A stretch of DNA of 15,306 nucleotides, from positions 1,505-16,810 of the forward strand of contig DYJB01000045.1 of assembly GCA_020723365.1 (NCBI GenBank), written 5' to 3'. The DNA is from Candidatus Aquidulcis sp. (GTDB taxonomy: Bacteria > Chloroflexota > Anaerolineae > Anaerolineales > E44-bin32). A model generated the notes under the pieces. That model saw nothing but the letters and a program-made list of their open reading frames with translations. It was not told the origin of the DNA and did no database searches. Position 1 is the stretch's first letter. Every line of letters starts with the position of its first letter. This document shows, piece after piece, positions 7,182-12,989 of the stretch. The position numbers and the translations under genes are program-made.

Positions 7182-7703
7182 GTGGGCACGATGGGTGAAC
7201 ACGGTGACGTCGCATCCGGGCTGACGCTGAGTCCCCTTCAGGAGAAGGCGCTCGAAGCGGTCCTGATCCAGTTGGCGGCCAAATCCTCCGCCGGACTGGT
7301 GCTGTTGGCCACCCGCACCGGGCACTACATCTCGATGCGCGGCACGCAGAAGCACGTGGACGGGGCGGCGCTGGCCTCGCTGGTGGCGGCCGATCTGGCA
7401 GCCAGCACGCAGATCACGGCGCTGGTGGACGCCTCCGAGGTTCACACCATGATCCTGCGCGAGGGCGAGCGCACGACACTGCTGATCGCCGAGGCCGGCC
7501 CGGCGCTGGTGCTGCTGGTGGTGGCATCGCGCGACGTCCCGCTGGGCTGGATCCGCATGCTCGTGCAGGGGGCGGCGCAGCGCATGGCCGAGATCACGCG
7601 GCCGGCGCCCGGGCGGCCCATGCCGGCCCTGGCGGCCGTGATGCCCGGCGGCGAGTTCGCCGACCTGGTGGGACAGGCGATCGACGATTTGTGGAACGAG
7701 TAG
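7182..7703 (+). CDS. Roadblock/LC7 protein, MglB-like GTPase partner
   Basis: A 173-aa roadblock/LC7 protein placed 1 nt before an MglA-type GTPase gene, the arrangement known for MglB, which acts as GTPase-activating and positioning partner of MglA. The domain (about 18-135) shows helix QEKALEAVLIQLAAKSS, strand AGLVLLATRTGHYIS, helix DGAALASLVAADLAAS, strands EVHTMILREGE, TTLLIAEAG and ALVLLVVASRD, and a closing helix after LGWIRMLV. The C-terminal 35 residues are Pro/Ala-rich and end in an acidic helix (FADLVGQAIDDLWNE). The start is GTG 7182, 8 nt after GGGAGG; ATG 7191, with AAGGTGGG upstream, is a near-equal alternative. MglB identity is supported by fold pattern and neighbour, not by a diagnostic residue. 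Confidence 0.85.
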   Translation: MGTMGEHGDVASGLTLSPLQEKALEAVLIQLAAKSSAGLVLLATRTGHYISMRGTQKHVDGAALASLVAADLAASTQITALVDASEVHTMILREGERTTLLIAEAGPALVLLVVASRDVPLGWIRMLVQGAAQRMAEITRPAPGRPMPALAAVMPGGEFADLVGQAIDDLWNE

Positions 7704-7704
7704 C

Positions 7705-8307
7705 ATGTACATCAACTACGCCCGCCGCGAGATCACGGTCAAGGTCGTCTACTACGGTCCGGCCCTGGGGGGCAAGACGACGAATCTGATTCAGATTCAT
7801 GACCACGTGGCGGACGGTTCGCGCTCCGAGCTGATCTCGCTCAAGACGGCCGAGGACCGGACGCTGTTCTTCGACTTCCTCGAGCTGCAGCTGGGCAAGA
7901 TCGGAGGCCTGGCGCCGCGGGCGCAGCTCTACACCGTCCCCGGGCAGGCGCGCTACGAGGCCAGTCGGCGGCTGGTGCTGCGCGGCGCCGACGGGGTGGT
8001 CTTTGTGGGGGACTCGCAGCCGGAGCGCCAGCAGGACAATCTCGAATCGTGGCGCGACATGGCCCGGCACCTGGCGAGCTACGGCTTCGAGGCGCAGGGG
8101 TTCCCGATCATCGTGCAGCTGAACAAGCGCGACCTGCCGGGAGCGGTGCCGCTGGAGCATTTCCGCCGGACGCTCGGCCTGAACGGCGAGGCGCCGATCT
8201 TCGAGGCCGTGGCGCTGGATGGACGCGGGGTGCGCGAGTCGCTGCGAGCCGTCATGGAGCGCGTGGTCGTGCGCCTGCGGCGTGAGATCTCGGCTTCGGC
8301 CGCCTGA
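7705..8307 (+). CDS. MglA-type small Ras-like GTPase
   Basis: A 200-aa small GTPase of the prokaryotic MglA group. Visible motifs are the P-loop GPALGGKT (18-25) and the switch segment KTAEDRTLFFDFLEL (47-61). The MglA-specific TVPGQ (77-81) replaces the Ras DxxG-type switch II, and NKRD (140-143) gives guanine specificity. Arg52 and Gln81 match the intrinsic arginine finger and catalytic glutamine known in MglA (Arg53 and Gln82 there), so hydrolysis should be possible with a roadblock partner. There is no lipidation motif or transmembrane helix, so the protein is cytosolic. ATG 7705 follows the previous stop by one base, indicating coupling. In myxobacteria MglA sets polarity and motility, but similar GTPases also occur in non-motile lineages. 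The output here is unknown. Confidence 0.94.
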   Translation: MYINYARREITVKVVYYGPALGGKTTNLIQIHDHVADGSRSELISLKTAEDRTLFFDFLELQLGKIGGLAPRAQLYTVPGQARYEASRRLVLRGADGVVFVGDSQPERQQDNLESWRDMARHLASYGFEAQGFPIIVQLNKRDLPGAVPLEHFRRTLGLNGEAPIFEAVALDGRGVRESLRAVMERVVVRLRREISASAA

Positions 8308-8323
8308 AGGACGGGGCATCTGG

Positions 8324-8701
8324 ATGGATGAGCCCTTCGGTCCCGAAAACCTGATCGCCGCCCTGCGGACGCTCAATGCACGGGGCGAATTCCTGATCAC
8401 CGTGCTGACGGACGCCGAGGGACTGCTGATGGCCTCGGCCCCTTCGCCGGGATGGGATGCGGAGAAGCAGGCAGCCGTGGTGGCGCTGGTTCAGCGCGCC
8501 GCGCGGCAGGCCCAGGCGGCCAGCATGGATGCGGCCGACGAGGTGGCCATTCGCGACGTCACCGGCCGGCGGCTGATCTGCAGGCCGTTCGAGGTGGACG
8601 GACAGATCCTGCTCCTTTCGGTGCTCATGGAAGCGGGAAGGCCGTACCGGCGCCTGACCAACGACGCCATTCGTGACGTCCGGCGGGCCTGGGCATTCTG
8701 A
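8324..8701 (+). CDS. Small roadblock/LC7-like protein
   Basis: A 125-aa protein that is little more than one roadblock-type domain: helix PENLIAALRTLNARG, strand FLITVLTDAEGLLMASAP, helix EKQAAVVALVQRAARQAQ, strands DEVAIRDVTGRRLICRPF and QILLLSVLM, and final helix TNDAIRDVRRAWAF. It is shorter and less typical than its neighbours, hence moderate family confidence. It would be a single-domain GTPase regulator or dimerisation partner. ATG 8324 is chosen because GGGG (8313-8316) and AAGGA (8307-8311) precede it. The open frame back to 8219 lies inside the GTPase gene and encodes a Cys/Trp-rich out-of-frame shadow. The gene starts 16 nt after the GTPase stop. Confidence 0.78.
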   Translation: MDEPFGPENLIAALRTLNARGEFLITVLTDAEGLLMASAPSPGWDAEKQAAVVALVQRAARQAQAASMDAADEVAIRDVTGRRLICRPFEVDGQILLLSVLMEAGRPYRRLTNDAIRDVRRAWAF

Positions 8702-8714
8702 GGGAGGCGCGGGA

Positions 8715-9431
8715 ATGGCGCTGCAGGGCAGCCTGCAAGACATGGGTGTGGCCGACCTGATCCAGCACAACTGCCAGGAAGGCCGGACGGCGCGCGTCGA
8801 CCTGCGGAACGGGTCCGGCGGGCAGACGGCGGCGCTGTTCCTCGAGCAGGGCCAGGTCGTGCACGCCGAGTCGCAAGGTGAAAGCGGCGAGGAGATCGTC
8901 TACCGGGTGCTGTCCTGGACCGAGGGGTCATTCTCCGTCGAGCCGGGTGTGCCTGCCCCGGATCACACGATCCAGCGGAGCTACGCCGGGCTGCTGCTGG
9001 AGGGGATGCGGCGGATTGATGAAGGCACGCCGGAGCCCGAACCGCCCCAGGCAGCGAGCAGTCCCACTGGGGTGAAGGCCGGAGGGGGCCCGGCGAAGGA
9101 GGAGGGGTCGATGTCGGAGCGGATTCAGAACCTGAAGGCCATCGAAGGAGTCGCGGGTGTGGTGATCGCCGCCCGCGATGGGGTCGTGCTGGAGCATTCG
9201 CTGGATGGGGATCCGGATAAGGAAGGCGCCGTCGCCGTCTTCGTTGGATACGCCGCGGCGCAGGTGGGGCAGAGCCTGGCGCTTGGCGATTTTGAATGGG
9301 GGACCGTCGCCATCGGCAAGGAGACCATGCTGGTGGTCGAGCAGCCGGACTTCTACGTGGGTCTGCTCCTGGAGGAGAAGGCCTCGCCGGCGCTGGTCGC
9401 CTCCAAGCTCGAAGGGGTCTTGCGGATCTAG
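8715..9431 (+). CDS. DUF4388/PATAN-like and roadblock two-domain protein
   Basis: A 238-aa two-domain protein. Residues 1 to about 105 match the DUF4388/PATAN pattern: LQGSLQDMGVADLIQHNCQ opening, RTARVDL strand, TAALFLEQGQVVHAES, GEEIVYRVLSWTEGSFSVEPG. This domain is common in bacterial signalling and gliding-motility proteins and thought to mediate protein contacts. A Pro/Ala/Gly linker covers about 106-132. Residues 133-238 form a compact roadblock/LC7 domain (GVVIAARDGVVLEHSL, AVFVGYAAAQVGQSL, GTVAIGKETMLVVEQ, FYVGLLLEE). ATG 8715 follows AGGGAGG (8701-8707) by 7 nt, and this site overlaps the preceding stop. A perfect internal Shine-Dalgarno and ATG lie at the domain boundary (9096-9113), so the roadblock part may also be made alone. 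Confidence 0.87.
   Translation: MALQGSLQDMGVADLIQHNCQEGRTARVDLRNGSGGQTAALFLEQGQVVHAESQGESGEEIVYRVLSWTEGSFSVEPGVPAPDHTIQRSYAGLLLEGMRRIDEGTPEPEPPQAASSPTGVKAGGGPAKEEGSMSERIQNLKAIEGVAGVVIAARDGVVLEHSLDGDPDKEGAVAVFVGYAAAQVGQSLALGDFEWGTVAIGKETMLVVEQPDFYVGLLLEEKASPALVASKLEGVLRI
9096..9113 (+). promoter_or_regulatory. Internal Shine-Dalgarno and in-frame start codon
   Basis: AAGGAGG (9096-9102) exactly complements the 3' end of 16S rRNA and sits 8 nt before an in-frame ATG at 9111, inside the gene at 8715-9431. Starting there would give a 106-aa free roadblock protein (MSERIQNLKAIEG...) ending at 9431. The site falls exactly between the linker and the second domain. It is the strongest ribosome binding site in the cluster. 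It is inferred to be functional; the sequence alone cannot exclude a codon accident in the Lys-Glu-Glu-Gly linker. Confidence 0.55.
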
Positions 9432-9446
9432 CGGGGAGGTGCCGAC

Positions 9447-10130
9447 GTGCAGGCCATCCTGGGTGATATCGGCGCCCTGATGGGCGTGACAGGTTCCTTC
9501 GTCTGCGGCCGCGACGGCGCGCTGGTCGGCAGGGCCATGCCTGCGTTGACCGAGGACGGCAGTCTGGCCACCATCGGCCGCGCGCTGATGCGGACTCTCG
9601 ACGGGCTGGAGGCCGATCGGCACAAGCGGCCCACCGAGCTTGACTTCGTGTTCAAGAACGGTTTGCTGCTCGTGAAGAACCTGGGCAGCGGTTGTCTTTG
9701 CGTGCTGTGCGGCCGGAACGCCAATGTCGCCATGGTCAACATGACCGCCAACATGGCGGCGCGCAAGTTGAAGGACACGCTCGCCGCAGGGCCGGGGACC
9801 GCGGCTCCGGCAGCCCCCACTCCCGCGCCTGTGGCTCCGGCGGCCCCCGCCTCCGCGCCTGTGGTGGCGCCGATCCTCGCAGCGGACACCGGGGGACCCA
9901 CGGTGGCGCTGGAGCTTGTGACGCAGATCGAGCATGAGTTGGCGCGCCTCGTGGGCCCCGTGGCCATGCTGGCGGTGGATGACGCCGTCGGCGGCCTGAA
10001 CTGCACTCGGCAGACGCTCCCGTCAGGCGCATTGGGGGCGTGGATCGAGCGGCTGGGGGCCGAAATCGCCGACGCCGCCAAGCGCGCCCAATTCATCCAC
10101 GCCGCCCGCAAGCTCGGCCGGCTGGATTGA
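9447..10130 (+). CDS. Roadblock/LC7 protein with C-terminal helical domain (paralog 1 of 3)
   Basis: A 227-aa protein with a roadblock head (1-110), an Ala/Pro-rich linker (about 113-150) and a small helical C-terminal domain (about 154-224). The head shows LGDIGALMGVTGSFVCGRDG, TIGRALMRTLDGLE, LDFVFKNGLLLVKNLGSGCLCVLC and VNMTANMAARKLKD. It aligns without gaps to the heads of the genes at 11009 and 12217. The C-terminal domain (TQIEHELARLVGPVAMLAVDDA ... IERLGAEIADAAKRAQFIHAA) resembles the tail of the 12217 gene and, from memory, the DUF8082-type domain found at the ends of some bacterial kinases. A cysteine cluster (Cys83, Cys85, Cys88) is special to this copy. GTG 9447 follows GGGGAGG (9433-9439) by 7 nt. 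Confidence 0.83.
   Translation: MQAILGDIGALMGVTGSFVCGRDGALVGRAMPALTEDGSLATIGRALMRTLDGLEADRHKRPTELDFVFKNGLLLVKNLGSGCLCVLCGRNANVAMVNMTANMAARKLKDTLAAGPGTAAPAAPTPAPVAPAAPASAPVVAPILAADTGGPTVALELVTQIEHELARLVGPVAMLAVDDAVGGLNCTRQTLPSGALGAWIERLGAEIADAAKRAQFIHAARKLGRLD
9804..9863 (+). repeat. Two-copy 30-nt tandem repeat in the linker
   Basis: Positions 9804-9833 and 9834-9863 are adjacent 30-nt copies, identical at 26 of 30 bases. They encode the ten-residue units APAAPTPAPV and APAAPASAPV in the linker between the roadblock head and the C-terminal domain. This suggests recent duplication by slippage that lengthened a flexible tether. Confidence 0.75.
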
Positions 10131-10142
10131 AGCGCACATCCG

Positions 10143-10167
10143 CCTGCCGGCCGTAGAGGCCGGCGGG
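10143..10167 (+). other. Strong intergenic hairpin inside the operon
   Basis: CCTGCCGGCC (10143-10152) pairs with GGCCGGCGGG (10158-10167) around a GTAGA loop, giving ten pairs including one G-U. It occupies the 56-nt gap between the roadblock gene ending at 10130 and the HAMP sensor gene at 10187. No T-tract follows, so it is more likely an RNA-processing or stability element, or a partial attenuator, than a full terminator. The ribosome binding site of the next gene (10175-10179) lies outside the stem. Confidence 0.5.
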
Positions 10168-10186
10168 AGTCGATGGAGGCATCCTC

Positions 10187-10987
10187 ATGAAGATCCGCAC
10201 CCGCCTGGCCCTCGGCTTCACCGCCATGCTGCTGCTGGTGATCGTCTCCTCCGTTGTGGCGATCGCGAACCTTAACCGCATCGATCAGTCGATGGAGCTG
10301 CTGACACGGCAGACGGACCGGGCCGTGGCCCTCGGGTCGATCCGCGCGGATGTGCTCAAGGTGGAGGCATCGCTGCTGATTGCCCTGCAGGAGCGTTCGG
10401 AAGGCGTGCTTACGCGCGTTGGGGTTCTGATTGACAACCTGAACGACGAAATCGATCGCTACCTTCATCCACAAACGGAGGCCGGGGGTGCGGTCACGGC
10501 GGCCTCCAATTCCAAGCTGGCGGCGCTCGAAGAGGCGAACCTGGCCTTCACCGAGGCGGCCAACGGGTACCTGGTGAAGGCCGCAGACGAGGAGGTCTGG
10601 CTCCCGGGGGCCAGGCCGATCATGGACAGCGTCGCCTCAGCTGTGCTGGAGGCCACCGACGCACTGGCCGCGGACGAGCGCGCCACGCTGGAGCAGGTGC
10701 AGGCCGAGCTGCAGGCCATTCAGATCTCGACTCGCAACCTGTTGGTGGCCGCCTCTGTGGTGGCGGCGCTGCTGGGCGTGGTCCTGGCCGTCACGATCAC
10801 CCGAAGTATCACCGGCCCGCTGGCGAACCTGGTGCAGGTGTCAGACAAGATCAGCACCGGTGAGCTGGATACGCCCGTGCCGGTGGCCGCCAGGGACGAG
10901 ATCGGTGACCTGGCCGAGTCCATGGAGCGCATGCGCATCAGCCTCAAGGCCGTGATCGAACGACTTCGTGCCCGGAGCGGCAACTAG
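10187..10987 (+). CDS. Two-pass membrane sensor ending in HAMP, no output domain
   Basis: A 266-aa protein laid out like the front half of a chemoreceptor. A cytoplasmic basic start (MKIRTR) is followed by membrane helix 1 (about 7-28) and an extracytoplasmic helical bundle of about 155 residues (29-183), like the four-helix-bundle sensor of chemoreceptors. Membrane helix 2 (about 184-204) then leads to a HAMP domain (about 205-258) with ITRSITGPLANLVQ and DEIGDLAESMERM, including the conserved Pro211 and Glu238. The protein ends eight residues after HAMP: there is no methyl-accepting, kinase or cyclase module. It must therefore signal through a separate partner, plausibly one of the neighbouring roadblock proteins. 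ATG 10187 follows GGAGG (10175-10179) by 7 nt. The ligand is unknown. Confidence 0.9.
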   Translation: MKIRTRLALGFTAMLLLVIVSSVVAIANLNRIDQSMELLTRQTDRAVALGSIRADVLKVEASLLIALQERSEGVLTRVGVLIDNLNDEIDRYLHPQTEAGGAVTAASNSKLAALEEANLAFTEAANGYLVKAADEEVWLPGARPIMDSVASAVLEATDALAADERATLEQVQAELQAIQISTRNLLVAASVVAALLGVVLAVTITRSITGPLANLVQVSDKISTGELDTPVPVAARDEIGDLAESMERMRISLKAVIERLRARSGN

Positions 10988-11008
10988 CAGCCCCGAGCTA
11001 GGAGAACC

Positions 11009-12169
11009 ATGGAAAGCCTTCTCAGCGACATCAATGCCGTCATCGGCGTGTCCGGTTCGTTCGTGGCCGACAAGAAGGGTCACATCCTGGCGCGTGCGCT
11101 GCCGTCGGTGTACGACGCGCCGAGCCTGGAGGTCGTCGCCCGGACGATGATGCAGACCTTCGCCGGGCTGGAGACGGCTCGCCGCAGGAAGGTTGGCGAC
11201 ATTGACTTGGTCTTCGGCGAAGGGCGCCTGATCGTCAAGCCGTTCGGCGAGGGCTGCGTGGGGATCGTCTGTGTCCCCCGCATCAATGTAGCGTTGGTCA
11301 ACCTGACCGCCAACGTGACCGTGCGCAAGATCCATGATGCGCTCAAGGAGCGGGCGGCAGCCTCGGAGCCCGCCGCCCCCGCAGCCGTCTCCCCGACCGT
11401 CGCACCACCGCCCGCCGAGGCGGCAGCTCCGGTTGCCTTGACGCCGCGGTCGCCGCGTGAGGCGGCCGCCCTGGCCATCGTTCAGTCGGCCGCTGAGCGC
11501 AACCTGCCCGTGCGGGTGATGGGGGACACGGCAGTGCGGCTTCGCTGCCCGACGGCCGAGCGCTTCCCTGCGGGTGAGGACGACGAGATTATCGAGTTGG
11601 TGGCGCGTTCGCGGCAGGCCCCCGATCTGGAGCGCGTGCTGGCGCAGCGCGGCATCACGGCCGACTCGCGCTTCAACATGCTGCACGCCAGCGAGAGGCT
11701 TCGATTCGTGGATGCCGCCGCCCGACTGCCGATCGAGGTTTTCCTGAACGCCTTCGAAGAGTACCATCGCCTCGAGCTGGCCGACCGGTTGGGCGCCGAC
11801 GATGTGACGCTGCCGCTGGCCGACGTTCTCCTGCTGCAACTGCAGAGGGTCGAGTTCACGCCGCAGGATCAGAAGCGCATCCTGGCCCTGCTGGCGGACC
11901 ACGATCTTGGGCCGGGCAAGGACGCCATCGATCCGGCGCGCATGGTCGAAGTCTGCGCCGACGACTGGGGCTGGACGAAGACGGTGACGATGAATCTGGA
12001 AAAGGCCACAGCCGCCGCACCGGCGAGCCTCTCCGCCGAGGCGGCCGGCTTGGTCGTGGCGCGCGCCCGCCGATTGATCCAGCTGATCGACGAGGCGCCC
12101 AAGTCGCTCGGCTGGAACGTGCGGGCGCGGTTGGGTGAGCGCCGTCCGTGGTACAACGTCCCGGAATAG
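11009..12169 (+). CDS. Roadblock head fused to degenerate nucleotidyltransferase-like domain (paralog 2 of 3)
   Basis: A 386-aa fusion. Residues 1-110 are a roadblock/LC7 head (INAVIGVSGSFVADKKGHILARA, LIVKPFGEGCVGIVC, VNLTANVTVRKIHDALK) homologous to those of the genes at 9447 and 12217. A Pro/Ala linker covers about 117-147. Residues about 150-386 follow, end to end, an uncharacterised nucleotidyltransferase-like family I recall from Actinobacteria and Chloroflexi: AVRLRCPTA, FNMLHASERLRF, IEVFLNAFEEYHRLELADRL, TLPLADVLLLQLQ, DDWGWTKTVTMNLEK and PKSLGWNVRARLGERRPWY. Where that family has DID, VDVF and a Lys in LLLTKLQ, this protein has IIE (194-196), IEVF (Glu243) and Gln277, so catalysis is doubtful. 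It is probably a binding or scaffold domain. ATG 11009 follows AGGAGA (11000-11005). Confidence 0.82.
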   Translation: MESLLSDINAVIGVSGSFVADKKGHILARALPSVYDAPSLEVVARTMMQTFAGLETARRRKVGDIDLVFGEGRLIVKPFGEGCVGIVCVPRINVALVNLTANVTVRKIHDALKERAAASEPAAPAAVSPTVAPPPAEAAAPVALTPRSPREAAALAIVQSAAERNLPVRVMGDTAVRLRCPTAERFPAGEDDEIIELVARSRQAPDLERVLAQRGITADSRFNMLHASERLRFVDAAARLPIEVFLNAFEEYHRLELADRLGADDVTLPLADVLLLQLQRVEFTPQDQKRILALLADHDLGPGKDAIDPARMVEVCADDWGWTKTVTMNLEKATAAAPASLSAEAAGLVVARARRLIQLIDEAPKSLGWNVRARLGERRPWYNVPE

Positions 12170-12216
12170 CGGACCCGGGTGCGAACGTGGCGGTGTTCGG
12201 TAGGGGAGGGTAGGGC

Positions 12217-12882
12217 ATGGAGGCGGTGCTTCAGGAGGTCAATGCGGCCGTCGGCGTCACCGGCTCGTTCATTGTGGGGAGCAGCGGCAAGCTTGAGGCC
12301 CGCGCCCTCCTGGATACCATCCCGTCGGAGAACCTTGAGGCCGTAGGACGGATTCTGAATCAGACCCTGGCAGGGATCGAACTTGCGCGCAAGCGCAAGG
12401 CCGGTGACCTGGACATGGGCTTCCGCGAAGGCCGCCTGCTGGTCAAGAGCCTGTCTCCCGGCTGCCTGTGCATTCTGACCGCCAGGCGCGTGAATGTGCC
12501 GCTGGTCAACCTGACGGCCAACGTAGCTACGCGGAAGCTCAAGGAAATGCGAAAAGATGTGCCGGCAACCGCTCCGCCGTCCGTGGTCCCAGCCATGGCG
12601 CCAGCGGCGTCCGTACCGGCGCCGACTCAAGGTCCTGCCCAGCCCGCCGCCACCGTTGATGGCCGCGTGTTTCCGCTCATCGAGCGTGAGTTGGCCCGCG
12701 CCATCGGCGGCGAGGCGCAGCTGGTGCTGTACTACGAAGTGGCGGCAATGGGCTTGAACAAATCGGCCTTCCCACGTGCATACCTGGGCGATCTGATCGA
12801 GCGACTTTCGGGCGAGATCGACGACGCTGCGCACCGATCAGCCTTTCTGCAGGCGGCGCAGCAGGCGATCGGCGCTGCGTAA
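12217..12882 (+). CDS. Roadblock/LC7 protein with C-terminal helical domain (paralog 3 of 3)
   Basis: A 221-aa protein with the same plan as the gene at 9447. The roadblock head (1-110) shows VNAAVGVTGSFIVGSSGKLEARA, GRLLVKSLSPGCLCIL and VNLTANVATRKLKE. A Pro/Ala/Thr linker (about 115-148) and a helical C-terminal domain (about 151-218; FPLIERELARAIGGEAQLVLYYEVA ... LGDLIERLSGEIDDAAHRSAFLQAA) follow. The tail pattern of an early amphipathic helix followed by a late LxxxI..AxxRxxF helix is shared with the 9447 product. It probably contributes a homo- or heterodimeric roadblock surface to the cluster. ATG 12217 follows a strong GGGGAGGG (12203-12210) by 6 nt. It is the last gene of the operon and faces the convergent terminator at 12944. 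Confidence 0.85.
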   Translation: MEAVLQEVNAAVGVTGSFIVGSSGKLEARALLDTIPSENLEAVGRILNQTLAGIELARKRKAGDLDMGFREGRLLVKSLSPGCLCILTARRVNVPLVNLTANVATRKLKEMRKDVPATAPPSVVPAMAPAASVPAPTQGPAQPAATVDGRVFPLIERELARAIGGEAQLVLYYEVAAMGLNKSAFPRAYLGDLIERLSGEIDDAAHRSAFLQAAQQAIGAA

Positions 12883-12943
12883 GGCGGCAGTACCCGACCG
12901 GCCTCGTCCCGCCGGGGCGCAGGCTCAAGACAGCATAATGGAA

Positions 12944-12966
12944 CAGGGCGGCCGCCGGCCGCCCTG
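12944..12966. terminator. Bidirectional hairpin terminator between convergent genes
   Basis: CAGGGCGGCC (12944-12953) and GGCCGCCCTG (12957-12966) form a perfect 10-bp stem with a 3-nt GCC loop. It lies midway in the 107-nt gap between the + strand roadblock operon (ends 12882) and the - strand propeller gene (ends 12990). No long T-tract follows on either side; on the - strand TTCCATTAT comes next, which is the more terminator-like flank. The placement supports a shared terminator. Confidence 0.6.
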
Positions 12967-12989
12967 GTGATTCCACGAGTGAGACGCTT

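Noticed and set aside
8219..8323. Upstream extension of the small roadblock gene into the GTPase gene
   Set aside because: The added residues are a Cys/Trp/Arg-rich shadow of the GTPase reading frame, and ATG 8324 has its own purine-rich site.
10187..10987. Methyl-accepting chemotaxis protein
   Set aside because: Only the sensor and HAMP parts are present; the long coiled-coil signalling tip and methylation helices are absent, and no che genes are in the window.
8928..11902. Several long - strand frames opposite the roadblock genes
   Set aside because: They are shadows of well-supported + strand genes, show low-complexity Arg/Gln/His composition and have no good ribosome binding sites.
11450..12169. 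Active toxin or antibiotic-modifying nucleotidyltransferase
   Set aside because: The expected Asp residues and Lys are substituted, there is no antitoxin partner, and the domain is fused to a roadblock head within a signalling operon.
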